From Thermoplasmatota archaeon (lineage in GTDB: Archaea; Thermoplasmatota; Thermoplasmata; RBG-16-68-12; JAJISG01): a stretch of 7,575 bases of DNA. This document shows positions 1 to 5,609 of the stretch, one piece after another. The stretch spans positions 1 to 7,575 of the forward strand of contig JAJISG010000124.1 in the NCBI GenBank assembly GCA_022848835.1. The letters are read 5' to 3'. The notes beneath the pieces were generated by a model. The model was not told where the DNA came from, did no database searches, and saw only the letters and a program-made list of their open reading frames with translations. The position numbers and the translations under genes are program-made. Numbering within the stretch: the first letter of the stretch is position 1; each line of letters opens with the position of its first letter.

Positions 1-2
1 AG

Positions 3-1802
3 CCCATAGATCAGATGAATCAGGAGCTCCCGGAGGTCTATGAGCAGCTCAAGGAGATGGCTGAGCTCCTGGAGAAGTACTTCAAGGATATCCAGGACCT
101 GGAGTTCACCATCGAGGATGGTAAGCTCTACATGCTACAGACCAGGGCAGGCCAGAGGACGGCCTCAGCGGCCGTTAGGATCGCCGTTGACATGGTGAAG
201 GAGGGATTAATCAATCAGGAAGAGGCCATCCGGCGAGTAACCGCGGAGCAGGTGGAGAGACTGCTGCATAAGCAGGTGGACCCCCGGAGGGACATGAGGG
301 TTATAGCCAAGGGTCTCAACGCCTCGCCGGGGGCAGCCGTGGGCGCTGTGGTCCTCCACCCCGATCGGGCCGAGGAACTCGCGGCCTCGGGACAGAGGGT
401 CATCCTCGTTCGGACGGAGACCACGCCCGATGACATCCACGGTATCGTCGCCGCCGATGGAGTCCTTACGAGCCGCGGCGGTCGGACGTCCCATGCCGCC
501 ATCGTGACCAGAGGCATGGGGAAGCCCTGTGTGGCGGGGTGTGAGGAGATTCGCGTCGACTACGAGAGCGGCTCCTTCTCAGTCTCAGGAGTGGTGGTCC
601 GGGAAGGCGACATCATCACCATCGACGGCACCACGGGGAAAGTGGTACTGGGTGAGGCTCCGCTTGTTGAACCCGAGATGACGGAGGAGTTCGAGATCCT
701 CCTGACCTGGGCCGATGAGATTAGCAGCCTTGGTGTCAGGGCCAATGCCGATACCCCCGAAGATGCTCGGAGAGCTCGGGAGCTAGGGGCGAAGGGCATC
801 GGGCTCTGTAGGACGGAGCACATGTTCATGGCCGCTGACAGGCTACCGATCATGCAGGAGATGATACTGGCCGCCGACCGAGATGAGCGACTCGAGGCCC
901 TGGAGAAGCTCTTGCGGGTTCAGAGAGAGGACTTCATAGGCATCCTGAGGGAGATGGAGGGCCTCCCCGTGACCATCCGACTGTTAGACCCTCCCCTCCA
1001 CGAGTTCCTGCCGAGCTTGGAGGAGCTCCTGGTGGAGGTGACGGAGATGAGAATACAGGGGGAGAATCTGGAGGAGCTTCGCAGGAAAGAGGACCTGCTG
1101 CGAAGGGTTCGGGGTCTCCACGAGGTCAACCCCATGCTCGGGCTCAGGGGATGCCGATTGGGGCTGCTCTACCCGGAGATTAACGAGATGCAGGTGAGGG
1201 CGATCATGGCGGCGGCATGTCACCTGAAGTCCCAAGGCGTGGAAGTGATCCCTGAAATCATGATACCTCTCGTCGCGCTCCGAAATGAATTGGCCATGGT
1301 GAGAGAGCAGTTGGAGGCCGTGGCGATGGATGTGATGGAGATAGAGGGCGTGGATGTGGAGTACTCCTTCGGGACGATGATAGAGGTGCCCAGAGGAGCG
1401 ATAACTGCGGACGAGATTGCGGAGGTGGCCGAGTTCTTCTCCTTCGGGACCAACGACCTGACCCAGACCACCTACGGGTTCAGCAGAGACGATGCGGAGG
1501 GGAAGTTCCTGGCTCGATACCTGGAGAAGCACATACTGGATGAGAACCCCTTCGAGGTCCTGGATGCGGAGGGCGTGGGAGAGCTGATGAGGATTGCTGT
1601 GGAGAAAGGGCGCGGAACTAGGCCCGATTTGAAGGTGGGCATCTGTGGGGAGCACGGCGGGGAGCCGAGGAGCATAAGGTTGTGCCATCGGCTCAACCTG
1701 GACTACGTCTCCTGCTCTACCTTCCGGGTACCAGTAGCAAGACTGGCTACCGCTCACGCTGCACTCGAGGAGAAGGGCGCGGTTGTGGAGGAAATTCGCT
1801 GA
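3..1802 (+). CDS. ppdK: Pyruvate, phosphate dikinase, 3' part (N-terminus outside window)
   Basis: This enzyme interconverts pyruvate, ATP and phosphate with PEP, AMP and pyrophosphate in the cytoplasm. In archaea it can serve glycolysis or gluconeogenesis. The reading frame is open from the first bases, so about 599 residues are visible of a family length near 870-900; most of the ATP-grasp domain is upstream. Numbering from the in-frame Met at 15: residues 1-75 are the end of the nucleotide-binding part, with the typical LQTR segment. The swivelling phosphohistidine domain follows, with GGRTSHAAIVTRGMG carrying catalytic His160. The C-terminal TIM barrel has GLCRTEHMF (Arg266), GTNDLTQTTYGFSRDD (near 480) and GICGEHGGEP with the expected acid/base Cys544. 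All key residues in this portion are intact. It is the first visible gene of a plus-strand run; its stop overlaps the proposed start of the next gene. The family call is very secure. Confidence 0.97.
   Translation, partial: PIDQMNQELPEVYEQLKEMAELLEKYFKDIQDLEFTIEDGKLYMLQTRAGQRTASAAVRIAVDMVKEGLINQEEAIRRVTAEQVERLLHKQVDPRRDMRVIAKGLNASPGAAVGAVVLHPDRAEELAASGQRVILVRTETTPDDIHGIVAADGVLTSRGGRTSHAAIVTRGMGKPCVAGCEEIRVDYESGSFSVSGVVVREGDIITIDGTTGKVVLGEAPLVEPEMTEEFEILLTWADEISSLGVRANADTPEDARRARELGAKGIGLCRTEHMFMAADRLPIMQEMILAADRDERLEALEKLLRVQREDFIGILREMEGLPVTIRLLDPPLHEFLPSLEELLVEVTEMRIQGENLEELRRKEDLLRRVRGLHEVNPMLGLRGCRLGLLYPEINEMQVRAIMAAACHLKSQGVEVIPEIMIPLVALRNELAMVREQLEAVAMDVMEIEGVDVEYSFGTMIEVPRGAITADEIAEVAEFFSFGTNDLTQTTYGFSRDDAEGKFLARYLEKHILDENPFEVLDAEGVGELMRIAVEKGRGTRPDLKVGICGEHGGEPRSIRLCHRLNLDYVSCSTFRVPVARLATAHAALEEKGAVVEEIR
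1787..1792 (+). promoter_or_regulatory. Ribosome binding site for a CTG start
   Basis: GGAGGA lies inside the end of ppdK. It ends 7 bases (counted from GGAGG) before CTG at 1799, which is the best Shine-Dalgarno match and spacing in this part of the window. No ATG, GTG or TTG exists in the downstream frame near this site, so it decides the start of the PrsW-like gene. Confidence 0.6.
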
Positions 1803-2617
1803 CCCATATCTCCGCTCAGGTAGGCGAGCTCGCCATCTCCACGTTCTCCATCCTCCTGCTCTTCGCCTTCATCCCGCCCATCATCTTCGTCATCTGGTTC
1901 AGGAACACTGAGAGGTTCCAGAGGGAGCCTTGGGGTACAGTCTTCAGGGTCTTCGCCTGGGGCGCGGTAATCGGCGTCGTAGTCGCCATAATCCTCAGCA
2001 TCATCCTCGAGGCCATCTTCGGTTTCATACTCACGGAGACGGGGCGGTTCCTCCGGCAGTTCTATGTGAAGTTGGGGGAGATACTCGAGGGGGATCGGAA
2101 TCTGGGTTTTCTCGTCCTGGTAGTCTTCGTCGCTCCCATAGCCGAGGAGCTGGCAAAGGGACTCGGCATCCTTCGGGTCAGAGCTCACATCAACGAGATG
2201 GAGGACGGAATCGTATACGGCGCCTCTTCAGGTCTGGGCTTTGCAGCCACTGAGAACCTCCTGTACGGGGCAGTGGCTTATGTGGCCGAGGGGCTGGGGG
2301 CCTCCCTCATGATCATAGGCATGAGGAGCTTCTCCTCCGTGCTCCTCCACGCCTCCGCCAGCTCCGCCTTCGGCTACGGAGTGGCCAGGAGCCGCATCTC
2401 CCCACAGCCCAAGAGTATACTTCCCTTCTTCCTATTGGCCGTCTTCATGCACGGGGCTTACAACTTCTTTGCTAGCTTCGGCGAACTCTTTGCGGGAATG
2501 TATGGCGAGGGTACTGCCCTCATAGGCTTTGTGGCTGCCGTCTCCATCGCCGTCCTAGCCATCGGCCTCGCTAGGTCGGCCATCACCAGGGAGGAGAGGC
2601 GGTCCATCCCGCAGTGA
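1799..2617 (+). CDS. PrsW-family intramembrane protease, probable CTG start
   Basis: A multi-pass membrane protein of about 272 residues in the PrsW family (PF13367). These are putative intramembrane metalloproteases related to the CPBP/Abi group; bacterial PrsW cleaves the anti-sigma factor RsiW. Visible are a first membrane helix (about residues 11-34) followed by the typical R-x-x-x-x-x-x-EPW segment, a second helix (about 51-76), then the active-site elements: EExxK at Glu116-Glu117-Lys120, TEN at Glu152-Asn153, and two histidines in later helices (His184, and His218 in FMHGAYNF). The frame is open upstream to a GTG at 1682, but that start would add about 39 arginine- and glycine-rich residues encoded inside ppdK that do not resemble the family. 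No ATG, GTG or TTG lies between 1682 and the first helix. CTG at 1799 overlaps the ppdK TGA by four bases and has a strong RBS, so I choose it. The substrate is unknown; no anti-sigma factor is nearby. Confidence 0.88.
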   Translation: MTHISAQVGELAISTFSILLLFAFIPPIIFVIWFRNTERFQREPWGTVFRVFAWGAVIGVVVAIILSIILEAIFGFILTETGRFLRQFYVKLGEILEGDRNLGFLVLVVFVAPIAEELAKGLGILRVRAHINEMEDGIVYGASSGLGFAATENLLYGAVAYVAEGLGASLMIIGMRSFSSVLLHASASSAFGYGVARSRISPQPKSILPFFLLAVFMHGAYNFFASFGELFAGMYGEGTALIGFVAAVSIAVLAIGLARSAITREERRSIPQ

Positions 2618-2621
2618 GGTG
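2616..2621 (+). promoter_or_regulatory. Ribosome binding site for the FAH-family gene
   Basis: GAGGTG overlaps the stop codon of the PrsW-like gene and sits 5 bases before GTG at 2627. It favours this GTG over the in-frame GTG at 2636 and ATG at 2639. Confidence 0.55.
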
Positions 2622-2626
2622 TTGAC

Positions 2627-3292
2627 GTGACGTGGGTGATGACTCCCGGTGGCAAGCTGCATGTCGGAAAGATAGTATGCCTGGTGAGGAACTATAGAGC
2701 CCATGCCGAGGAGTACGGCCAGAGAGCGCCATCCGAGGCGACGTACTTCATGAAGCCGTCCACCTCCATCATCCATGACGGCGAGAAGGTCGTCGCTCCC
2801 CGTATCGCCCACGACCTTCAGGCTGAGGCTGAACTCGCTGTGGTCATGGGGTCTACGGCGAGGGGAATTTCAAGGAATTCATCCATCGAGTGCGTCCTTG
2901 GATACGCTGTCTTCCTCGACATAACCGCTCGGAACCTTCAGCGGTCGGCTATTGGCAATGGGTTGCCTTGGACCCTGGCAAAAGGGATGGACACATTTGC
3001 CCCTGTATCGGAAGTAAGGGCCCGGGGGGAGGTCGCCGACCCTCACGACCTGGAGATCCGACTGAGGGTCAATGGGGTGACTCGACAGAAGGCCTCAACT
3101 GGAGAGATGATCCACAGGGTGCCGGACATCATCGCATCCATATCGTCCCACATGACGCTGCAGAAGGGCGACATCCTCGCCACAGGGACTCCGGAGGGCG
3201 TGCCCACAATCCGGCCAGGGGACGTTCTGGAAGCGGATATAGAGGGCGTAGGTCAGCTCAGAATCGGTGTAGAGGCCCCATCGCCACCTTGA
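2627..3292 (+). CDS. Fumarylacetoacetate hydrolase family protein (FAHD1/YcgM-like)
   Basis: A cytoplasmic protein of 221 residues, about the length of the short FAHD1/YcgM group rather than the longer true fumarylacetoacetases. Members hydrolyse, decarboxylate or tautomerise small oxo-acids such as acylpyruvates and oxaloacetate. The N-terminus has the usual KIVCLVRNYRAHAEE segment, followed by a KPS substrate-loop motif. The metal ligands are visible as Glu67, Glu69 and Asp98, with the family spacing ExE then 29 residues to Asp. GLPWTLAKGMDTFAP and the C-terminal ATGTPEGVPTIRPGD motif are also typical. Residues expected for divalent metal binding are therefore intact. It starts 9 bases after the PrsW-like gene and is probably cotranscribed with ppdK. 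An oxaloacetate-directed activity would suit that neighbour, but this is inference; the exact substrate cannot be read from sequence. Confidence 0.92.
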   Translation: MTWVMTPGGKLHVGKIVCLVRNYRAHAEEYGQRAPSEATYFMKPSTSIIHDGEKVVAPRIAHDLQAEAELAVVMGSTARGISRNSSIECVLGYAVFLDITARNLQRSAIGNGLPWTLAKGMDTFAPVSEVRARGEVADPHDLEIRLRVNGVTRQKASTGEMIHRVPDIIASISSHMTLQKGDILATGTPEGVPTIRPGDVLEADIEGVGQLRIGVEAPSPP

Positions 3293-3301
3293 ACTATGGA
3301 T

Positions 3302-3454
3302 TCAGCTGCTGAGCTCCAGAAGGTCGAGGCAGTCGAAGCAGAAACTCTCTCTCTTATCATCTGGAAGGAGGATGAGCTTAAAGCCGCACCTTCGGCAATA
3401 GCCAATGCGGTCCTCCTCTTCGCTGAACTTCCTTATATCGGGTCTCAGTTTCAA
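3302..3454 (-). CDS. Small zinc-ribbon protein (50 aa), probable TTG start
   Basis: I found this by reading the minus strand of the interval after the FAH gene. From TTG at 3454 the frame encodes 50 residues: a charged N-terminus (residues 1-16), then YCRRCGFKL with Cys20 and Cys23, then FCFDCLD with Cys39 and Cys42, ending LLELSS. The CxxC-x15-CxxC layout with a glycine after the second cysteine is a classic zinc-ribbon pattern. An in-frame TGA at 3475-3473 limits the 5' end. TTG is the only usual start before the cysteines; there is no clear RBS, so it may be leaderless. It is convergent with the FAH gene (9 bases between stops) and divergent from tmk. It is not RpoP/Rpb12, whose second knuckle differs. 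The function is unknown: a nucleic-acid- or protein-binding role is the usual guess for such proteins. The competing plus-strand reading frame here has no recognisable motif. Confidence 0.7.
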   Translation of the reverse strand: MKLRPDIRKFSEEEDRIGYCRRCGFKLILLPDDKRESFCFDCLDLLELSS

Positions 3455-3514
3455 TCCTCTACGCCGCCCCCGTCAAAAGGTTCCCGATCGGATGGGGGCC
3501 GCTAGGCCTCAAGG

Positions 3515-3523
3515 TTATTTAAT
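3515..3523 (-). promoter_or_regulatory. Candidate TATA box for the zinc-ribbon gene
   Basis: Minus-strand ATTAAATAA is the best archaeal TATA-like element upstream of the zinc-ribbon gene. It would place transcription start near 3490-3495 and give a leader of roughly 35-40 bases. The element is nearly symmetrical (TTATTTAAT on the plus strand) and lies 69 bases from the tmk GTG, so it could alternatively serve tmk with a leader. Confidence 0.4.
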
Positions 3524-3536
3524 CTTTGCTCAGCAC

Positions 3537-3550
3537 GTCGATTTATCGAC
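3537..3550. promoter_or_regulatory. Palindromic operator candidate upstream of tmk
   Basis: GTCGAT-TT-ATCGAC is a perfect inverted repeat with 6-base arms and a 2-base centre. It ends two bases before the proposed tmk box element at 3553-3561, where a dimeric helix-turn-helix regulator could act. There is no proof of function. Confidence 0.35.
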
Positions 3551-3552
3551 AT

Positions 3553-3561
3553 CCTTTATGA
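3553..3561 (+). promoter_or_regulatory. TATA box of tmk (leaderless spacing)
   Basis: CCTTTATGA has its CTTT core beginning 30 bases before the tmk GTG, the distance expected when transcription begins at or next to the start codon. No Shine-Dalgarno sequence is visible before the GTG. The same CTTT(A/T)(A/T) core occurs upstream of the DUF357 gene and folC. Confidence 0.5.
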
Positions 3562-3583
3562 ATCAAGAGGCCATCTCCAAGCC

Positions 3584-4183
3584 GTGTCCCTCTTCGTCAC
3601 TCTGGAGGGGATCGATGGGTCTGGCAAGACCACCCTCGCCAGGCATGTGCACAAACGCATGGAGGCTCACGACATTGACACGATTGCGACCCAAGAACCC
3701 ACAAAATCCTGGCTGGGGGATGCGGTCAGACGATCGGTGGATGAAGGTGCCGACCCGTGGGTCCAGACCCTCCTGTTCCTCGCGGATCGGAGTCGCCACA
3801 TCGAGGAGATCAGGGAGTGGATTTCTCAGGATAGGGTCGTGATCTGCGACAGGTATCACGATTCCACCGTCGCGTACCAGGGAGTGGCCCTAGAGGGTCG
3901 CGTCTCGAATCCCTTGGAGTGGATAAGAAGAGTGTCCTCCCCCTTCCTTCTTGAGCCGGATATTACGCTCCTCCTGGTTGTGGAGCCGACGGAGGGGCTC
4001 GCTCGACTCTCCGCCGTGAGAGAGAGGACTCCCTTTGAGGAGCTGGAGTTTCTCAGAAGAGTTCAAGAGCTCTACCTCAGACTGGCTGTGGAAACGCGCT
4101 TCGTCAAACTCGACTCCTCCCGACCACCTGAGGTTCTCGCAAGAGAGGCGGAGGGGATAATCCTCTCCAGGCTTCAGCGGTAA
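3584..4183 (+). CDS. tmk: Thymidylate kinase (dTMP kinase)
   Basis: Phosphorylates dTMP to dTDP with ATP in the cytoplasm, on the path to dTTP. The protein is 199 residues, close to the family norm of about 200-215. The P-loop GIDGSGKTT is at residues 9-17 (Lys15), the substrate-side TQEPTKSWLGDAVR segment follows, and the DRYHDSTVAYQG motif (Asp89-Arg90-Tyr91) is intact. An arginine-containing lid (LSAVRERTPFEE) comes later, and the C-terminal helix is typical. GTG at 3584 puts MSLFVTLEG directly before the P-loop, as usual; no RBS is visible, and a TATA box about 30 bases upstream suggests a leaderless message. It appears to be a single-gene unit, divergent from the zinc-ribbon gene. Its last bases overlap the stop of a possible small minus-strand gene. 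The call is secure. Confidence 0.97.
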   Translation: MSLFVTLEGIDGSGKTTLARHVHKRMEAHDIDTIATQEPTKSWLGDAVRRSVDEGADPWVQTLLFLADRSRHIEEIREWISQDRVVICDRYHDSTVAYQGVALEGRVSNPLEWIRRVSSPFLLEPDITLLLVVEPTEGLARLSAVRERTPFEELEFLRRVQELYLRLAVETRFVKLDSSRPPEVLAREAEGIILSRLQR

Positions 4184-4329
4184 CTGTTACGATACTCCGG
4201 TCCATTCTTCGACAGAAGAAAGGCCTTGGCAAAGACGGCCGCCATCTCGACGTCCCCTCTGTCGAGATGGATCAGAAAGGCCTTACCGTAGACTCCCTTC
4301 ATGGACTGCGTTGGAACCGGTTCCGTCAA
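4174..4329 (-). CDS. Possible small protein (51 aa), start uncertain, maybe frameshifted
   Basis: A minus-strand frame from TTG at 4329 encodes 51 residues, with an internal ATG at 4302 giving 42. I do not recognise the family. After a proline-containing start, the sequence has a protein-like pattern: GKAFLIHLDRGDVEM, then the alanine-rich amphipathic stretch AAVFAKAFLLSK, and a short polar tail. KAFL occurs twice because of an 11-base direct repeat. A strong RBS (AGGAGGG, plus-strand 4346-4352) sits 5 bases before ATG at 4340, but that ATG opens only a 4-codon frame (MHGR) whose TGA overlaps the TTG. A single added base would fuse the two frames, so this could be a translationally coupled leader, a sequencing error, or a decaying gene. 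The stop overlaps the tmk 3' end in convergent orientation. The region also contains a strong hairpin, so a non-coding role is a real alternative. Confidence 0.38.
   Translation of the reverse strand: MTEPVPTQSMKGVYGKAFLIHLDRGDVEMAAVFAKAFLLSKNGPEYRNSYR
4217..4284. repeat. Perfect hairpin flanked by an 11-base direct repeat
   Basis: AGAAAGGCCTT occurs at 4217-4227 and again at 4274-4284. Between the copies, CCATCTCGAC (4242-4251) and GTCGAGATGG (4261-4270) form a perfect 10-bp inverted repeat with a 9-base loop. The flanking repeats contain AAGGCCTT, itself a palindrome, so they could also pair with each other and extend the structure. It could be a tmk terminator structure (though there is no T-run after it), part of a small RNA, or chance structure within a small gene. 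Confidence 0.6.
4313..4324. repeat. 12-bp perfect palindrome
   Basis: GGAACCGGTTCC is fully self-complementary, with GTT before and, after three bases, AAC behind. It lies in the tmk-DUF357 interval, upstream of the possible minus-strand ATG at 4302. It could be a protein-binding site; nothing else supports a role. Confidence 0.35.
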
Positions 4330-4372
4330 CGCCCGTGCATTCGGTCCCTCCTATCTTTACCTTGTCGTCATG

Positions 4373-4390
4373 AGAATCCGGCCTGATTCT
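4373..4390. repeat. Short inverted repeat upstream of the DUF357 promoter
   Basis: AGAATC and GATTCT flank a 6-base spacer (CGGCCT). The element ends about 30 bases before the proposed TATA box of the DUF357 gene, so it could be an upstream operator, but a repeat this short could also be chance. Confidence 0.3.
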
Positions 4391-4419
4391 GATATGGGCC
4401 GATCGCTAAGGGGTGGGAT

Positions 4420-4426
4420 CTTTTAC
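4420..4426 (+). promoter_or_regulatory. TATA box of the DUF357 gene (leaderless spacing)
   Basis: CTTTTAC begins exactly 30 bases before GTG at 4450, the same distance as the CTTT core of tmk. No RBS precedes the GTG. The more TATA-like CTATATCC at 4438-4445 is too close to the start codon to act as this promoter. Confidence 0.5.
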
Positions 4427-4449
4427 CGACCCGCCGCCTATATCCTACC

Positions 4450-4737
4450 GTGAGCTCCGTCTTGAAGAATAAGCTGGTCAAGGATCTGGAGGTGACGAAG
4501 CGAGCGCTGAGCAAGGTCACGACATCTGCACCTGCCCGCACCTACATGCTACGCATCGCTGAGGATTTCCTCGGGATGGCTAAAGCCTACTATGAGGACG
4601 CAGTGCACTTCAAAGAGAGGGGCGACGTCGTGAATGCCTTCGCTTGCGTAAACTACGCCCATGGATGGCTGGACGCGGGTGCCCGGCTGGGCGTCCTAGA
4701 CACCGGAGGCGACGACCAGCTCTTCACCCTACTGTGA
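4450..4737 (+). CDS. DUF357 family protein
   Basis: A 95-residue, probably all-helical cytoplasmic protein matching the archaeal DUF357 family (PF04010). The recognisable part is the C-terminal half: a YYEDAVHFKERGD segment (about residues 43-55), then the helix with NAFACVNYAHGWLDAGARLG (about 58-77), which carries the conserved Y-A-H-x-W-L-D-A-G core. The N-terminal half is a lysine-rich helix with a short alanine-rich link. Length and arrangement are normal. The biochemical role is unknown. GTG at 4450 is chosen because it gives the usual N-terminal length and lies 30 bases after a TATA-like element. It appears to be transcribed alone and converges on pok, with only two bases between the stop codons. 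Confidence 0.88.
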   Translation: MSSVLKNKLVKDLEVTKRALSKVTTSAPARTYMLRIAEDFLGMAKAYYEDAVHFKERGDVVNAFACVNYAHGWLDAGARLGVLDTGGDDQLFTLL

Positions 4738-4739
4738 CC

Positions 4740-5609
4740 TCAGAGCACTCTAGCCCCTGAGTTGTCCACTCGCACCCTGTAGACATCCCCCTCTTCCACC
4801 AGCGACTCCTGCAGCTCCTCCACCTCTCCGATGGCGAAGATGGAGTTGCCCAGCATGCACATGGAGGCCCTTCCATGAAGGCTCGCCCTGATCACGGCGC
4901 CCTGTATGGCGCTTGAAGCGAGGAGGGTCTGTCGCGCGAACTGGTAGGCCAACCGGAAGAAACTACTCAGGTCCCTCTTCAGCAGGAATCGGTCCACGCA
5001 TCGACGGCCAACGCCGTTGACACTCCTGACGATCATCTCATTGGCGAGCATGGCTCTGGTTGAGAGGGGAGGTCCAAGGATGCACAGGATGACCTCTGAA
5101 TCGACTGTGGTTGTGTGAACGAGGCCATGCGGAGGGACTCCAGGTCTCTCCCTTATGTCAAGGCCTCCCAGGGATTGGGGGTACACGTCTCCGAGTCCAG
5201 TCCTGCATTCCAGCTCAGCTTGGTGGGCGATAGCCACTAACTCCTCCAAGCCTCTCGGTCTCCCCAGGGCATCGTTGAGGGCTAGGAGGCTGCTCAGGGC
5301 CCCAGCCCCGCTCATGGCGAAGCCCTGGGAGACGGGGAGCTGCACTTCCGAGTCAACGACGACCTCCATCGGCTCCTCCATGAAGAGGTCGAGGGCCCTC
5401 TCCGTCACCTCCGACGGCCCGGGACGACCCTTCAGGTGTACATCTATCCTTGTCCTCGAAGCCTCTCGGGCCTCGACACTAGTGAGTACTCCCTTCGAGA
5501 GGCAGAGACCCGCGCCCCGGGATCCCATCTTGAGGGGGTCCTCATCTTCACAGATCTGAAAGAAGGCAGTGACGTGGCCTGGGCAGAATGCCCTACCCCT
5601 CAATGCCAT
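4740..5609 (-). CDS. pok: Pantoate kinase (GHMP superfamily)
   Basis: Phosphorylates pantoate to 4-phosphopantoate with ATP. In archaea this step and phosphopantothenate synthetase replace bacterial PanC and PanK in CoA synthesis. From ATG at 5609 the protein has 289 residues, normal for the family. The N-terminal RAFCPGHVTAFFQI segment is the family's first motif. The GHMP phosphate-binding motif is LPVSQGFAMSGAGALSS, with Ser100 in the loop. The pantoate-kinase signature TGLGDVYPQSLGGLDIRERPG follows, and the C-terminal SIFAIGE segment corresponds to the third GHMP motif. An open frame continues upstream, but that would add residues from inside coaBC; ATG 5609 matches the family start and overlaps the coaBC end by 17 bases. 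Only a weak GGAG lies upstream, so translation is probably coupled to coaBC. The adjoining coaBC gene strongly supports the call. Confidence 0.94.
   Translation of the reverse strand: MALRGRAFCPGHVTAFFQICEDEDPLKMGSRGAGLCLSKGVLTSVEAREASRTRIDVHLKGRPGPSEVTERALDLFMEEPMEVVVDSEVQLPVSQGFAMSGAGALSSLLALNDALGRPRGLEELVAIAHQAELECRTGLGDVYPQSLGGLDIRERPGVPPHGLVHTTTVDSEVILCILGPPLSTRAMLANEMIVRSVNGVGRRCVDRFLLKRDLSSFFRLAYQFARQTLLASSAIQGAVIRASLHGRASMCMLGNSIFAIGEVEELQESLVEEGDVYRVRVDNSGARVL

Noticed and set aside
984..1757. 257-codon open frame on the minus strand opposite ppdK
   Set aside because: It is a shadow of a well-supported gene: rich in His, Leu and Pro with no recognisable motif, caused by the GC-rich codon use of ppdK.
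1682..1798. GTG start at 1682 for the PrsW-like gene
   Set aside because: It would add an Arg/Gly-rich segment encoded inside conserved ppdK sequence, with no family resemblance; the RBS points to CTG 1799.
3302..3454. RpoP/Rpb12 RNA polymerase subunit as identity of the small zinc ribbon
   Set aside because: The size is similar, but the second cysteine pair lacks the following glycine/arginine pattern and the C-terminus does not match that family.
3296..3505. 69-codon plus-strand frame after the FAH gene
   Set aside because: No motif or RBS; the opposite strand carries a clear CxxC/CxxC protein that explains its composition.
3405..3842. 145-codon plus-strand frame overlapping tmk
   Set aside because: It is rich in Ser, Arg and Pro, has no motifs, and overlaps the secure tmk frame and the promoter region.
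4438..4445. CTATATCC as the TATA box for the DUF357 gene
   Set aside because: It is only about 5-12 bases before the GTG start, too close for an archaeal TATA box; CTTTTAC at 4420 has the right distance.
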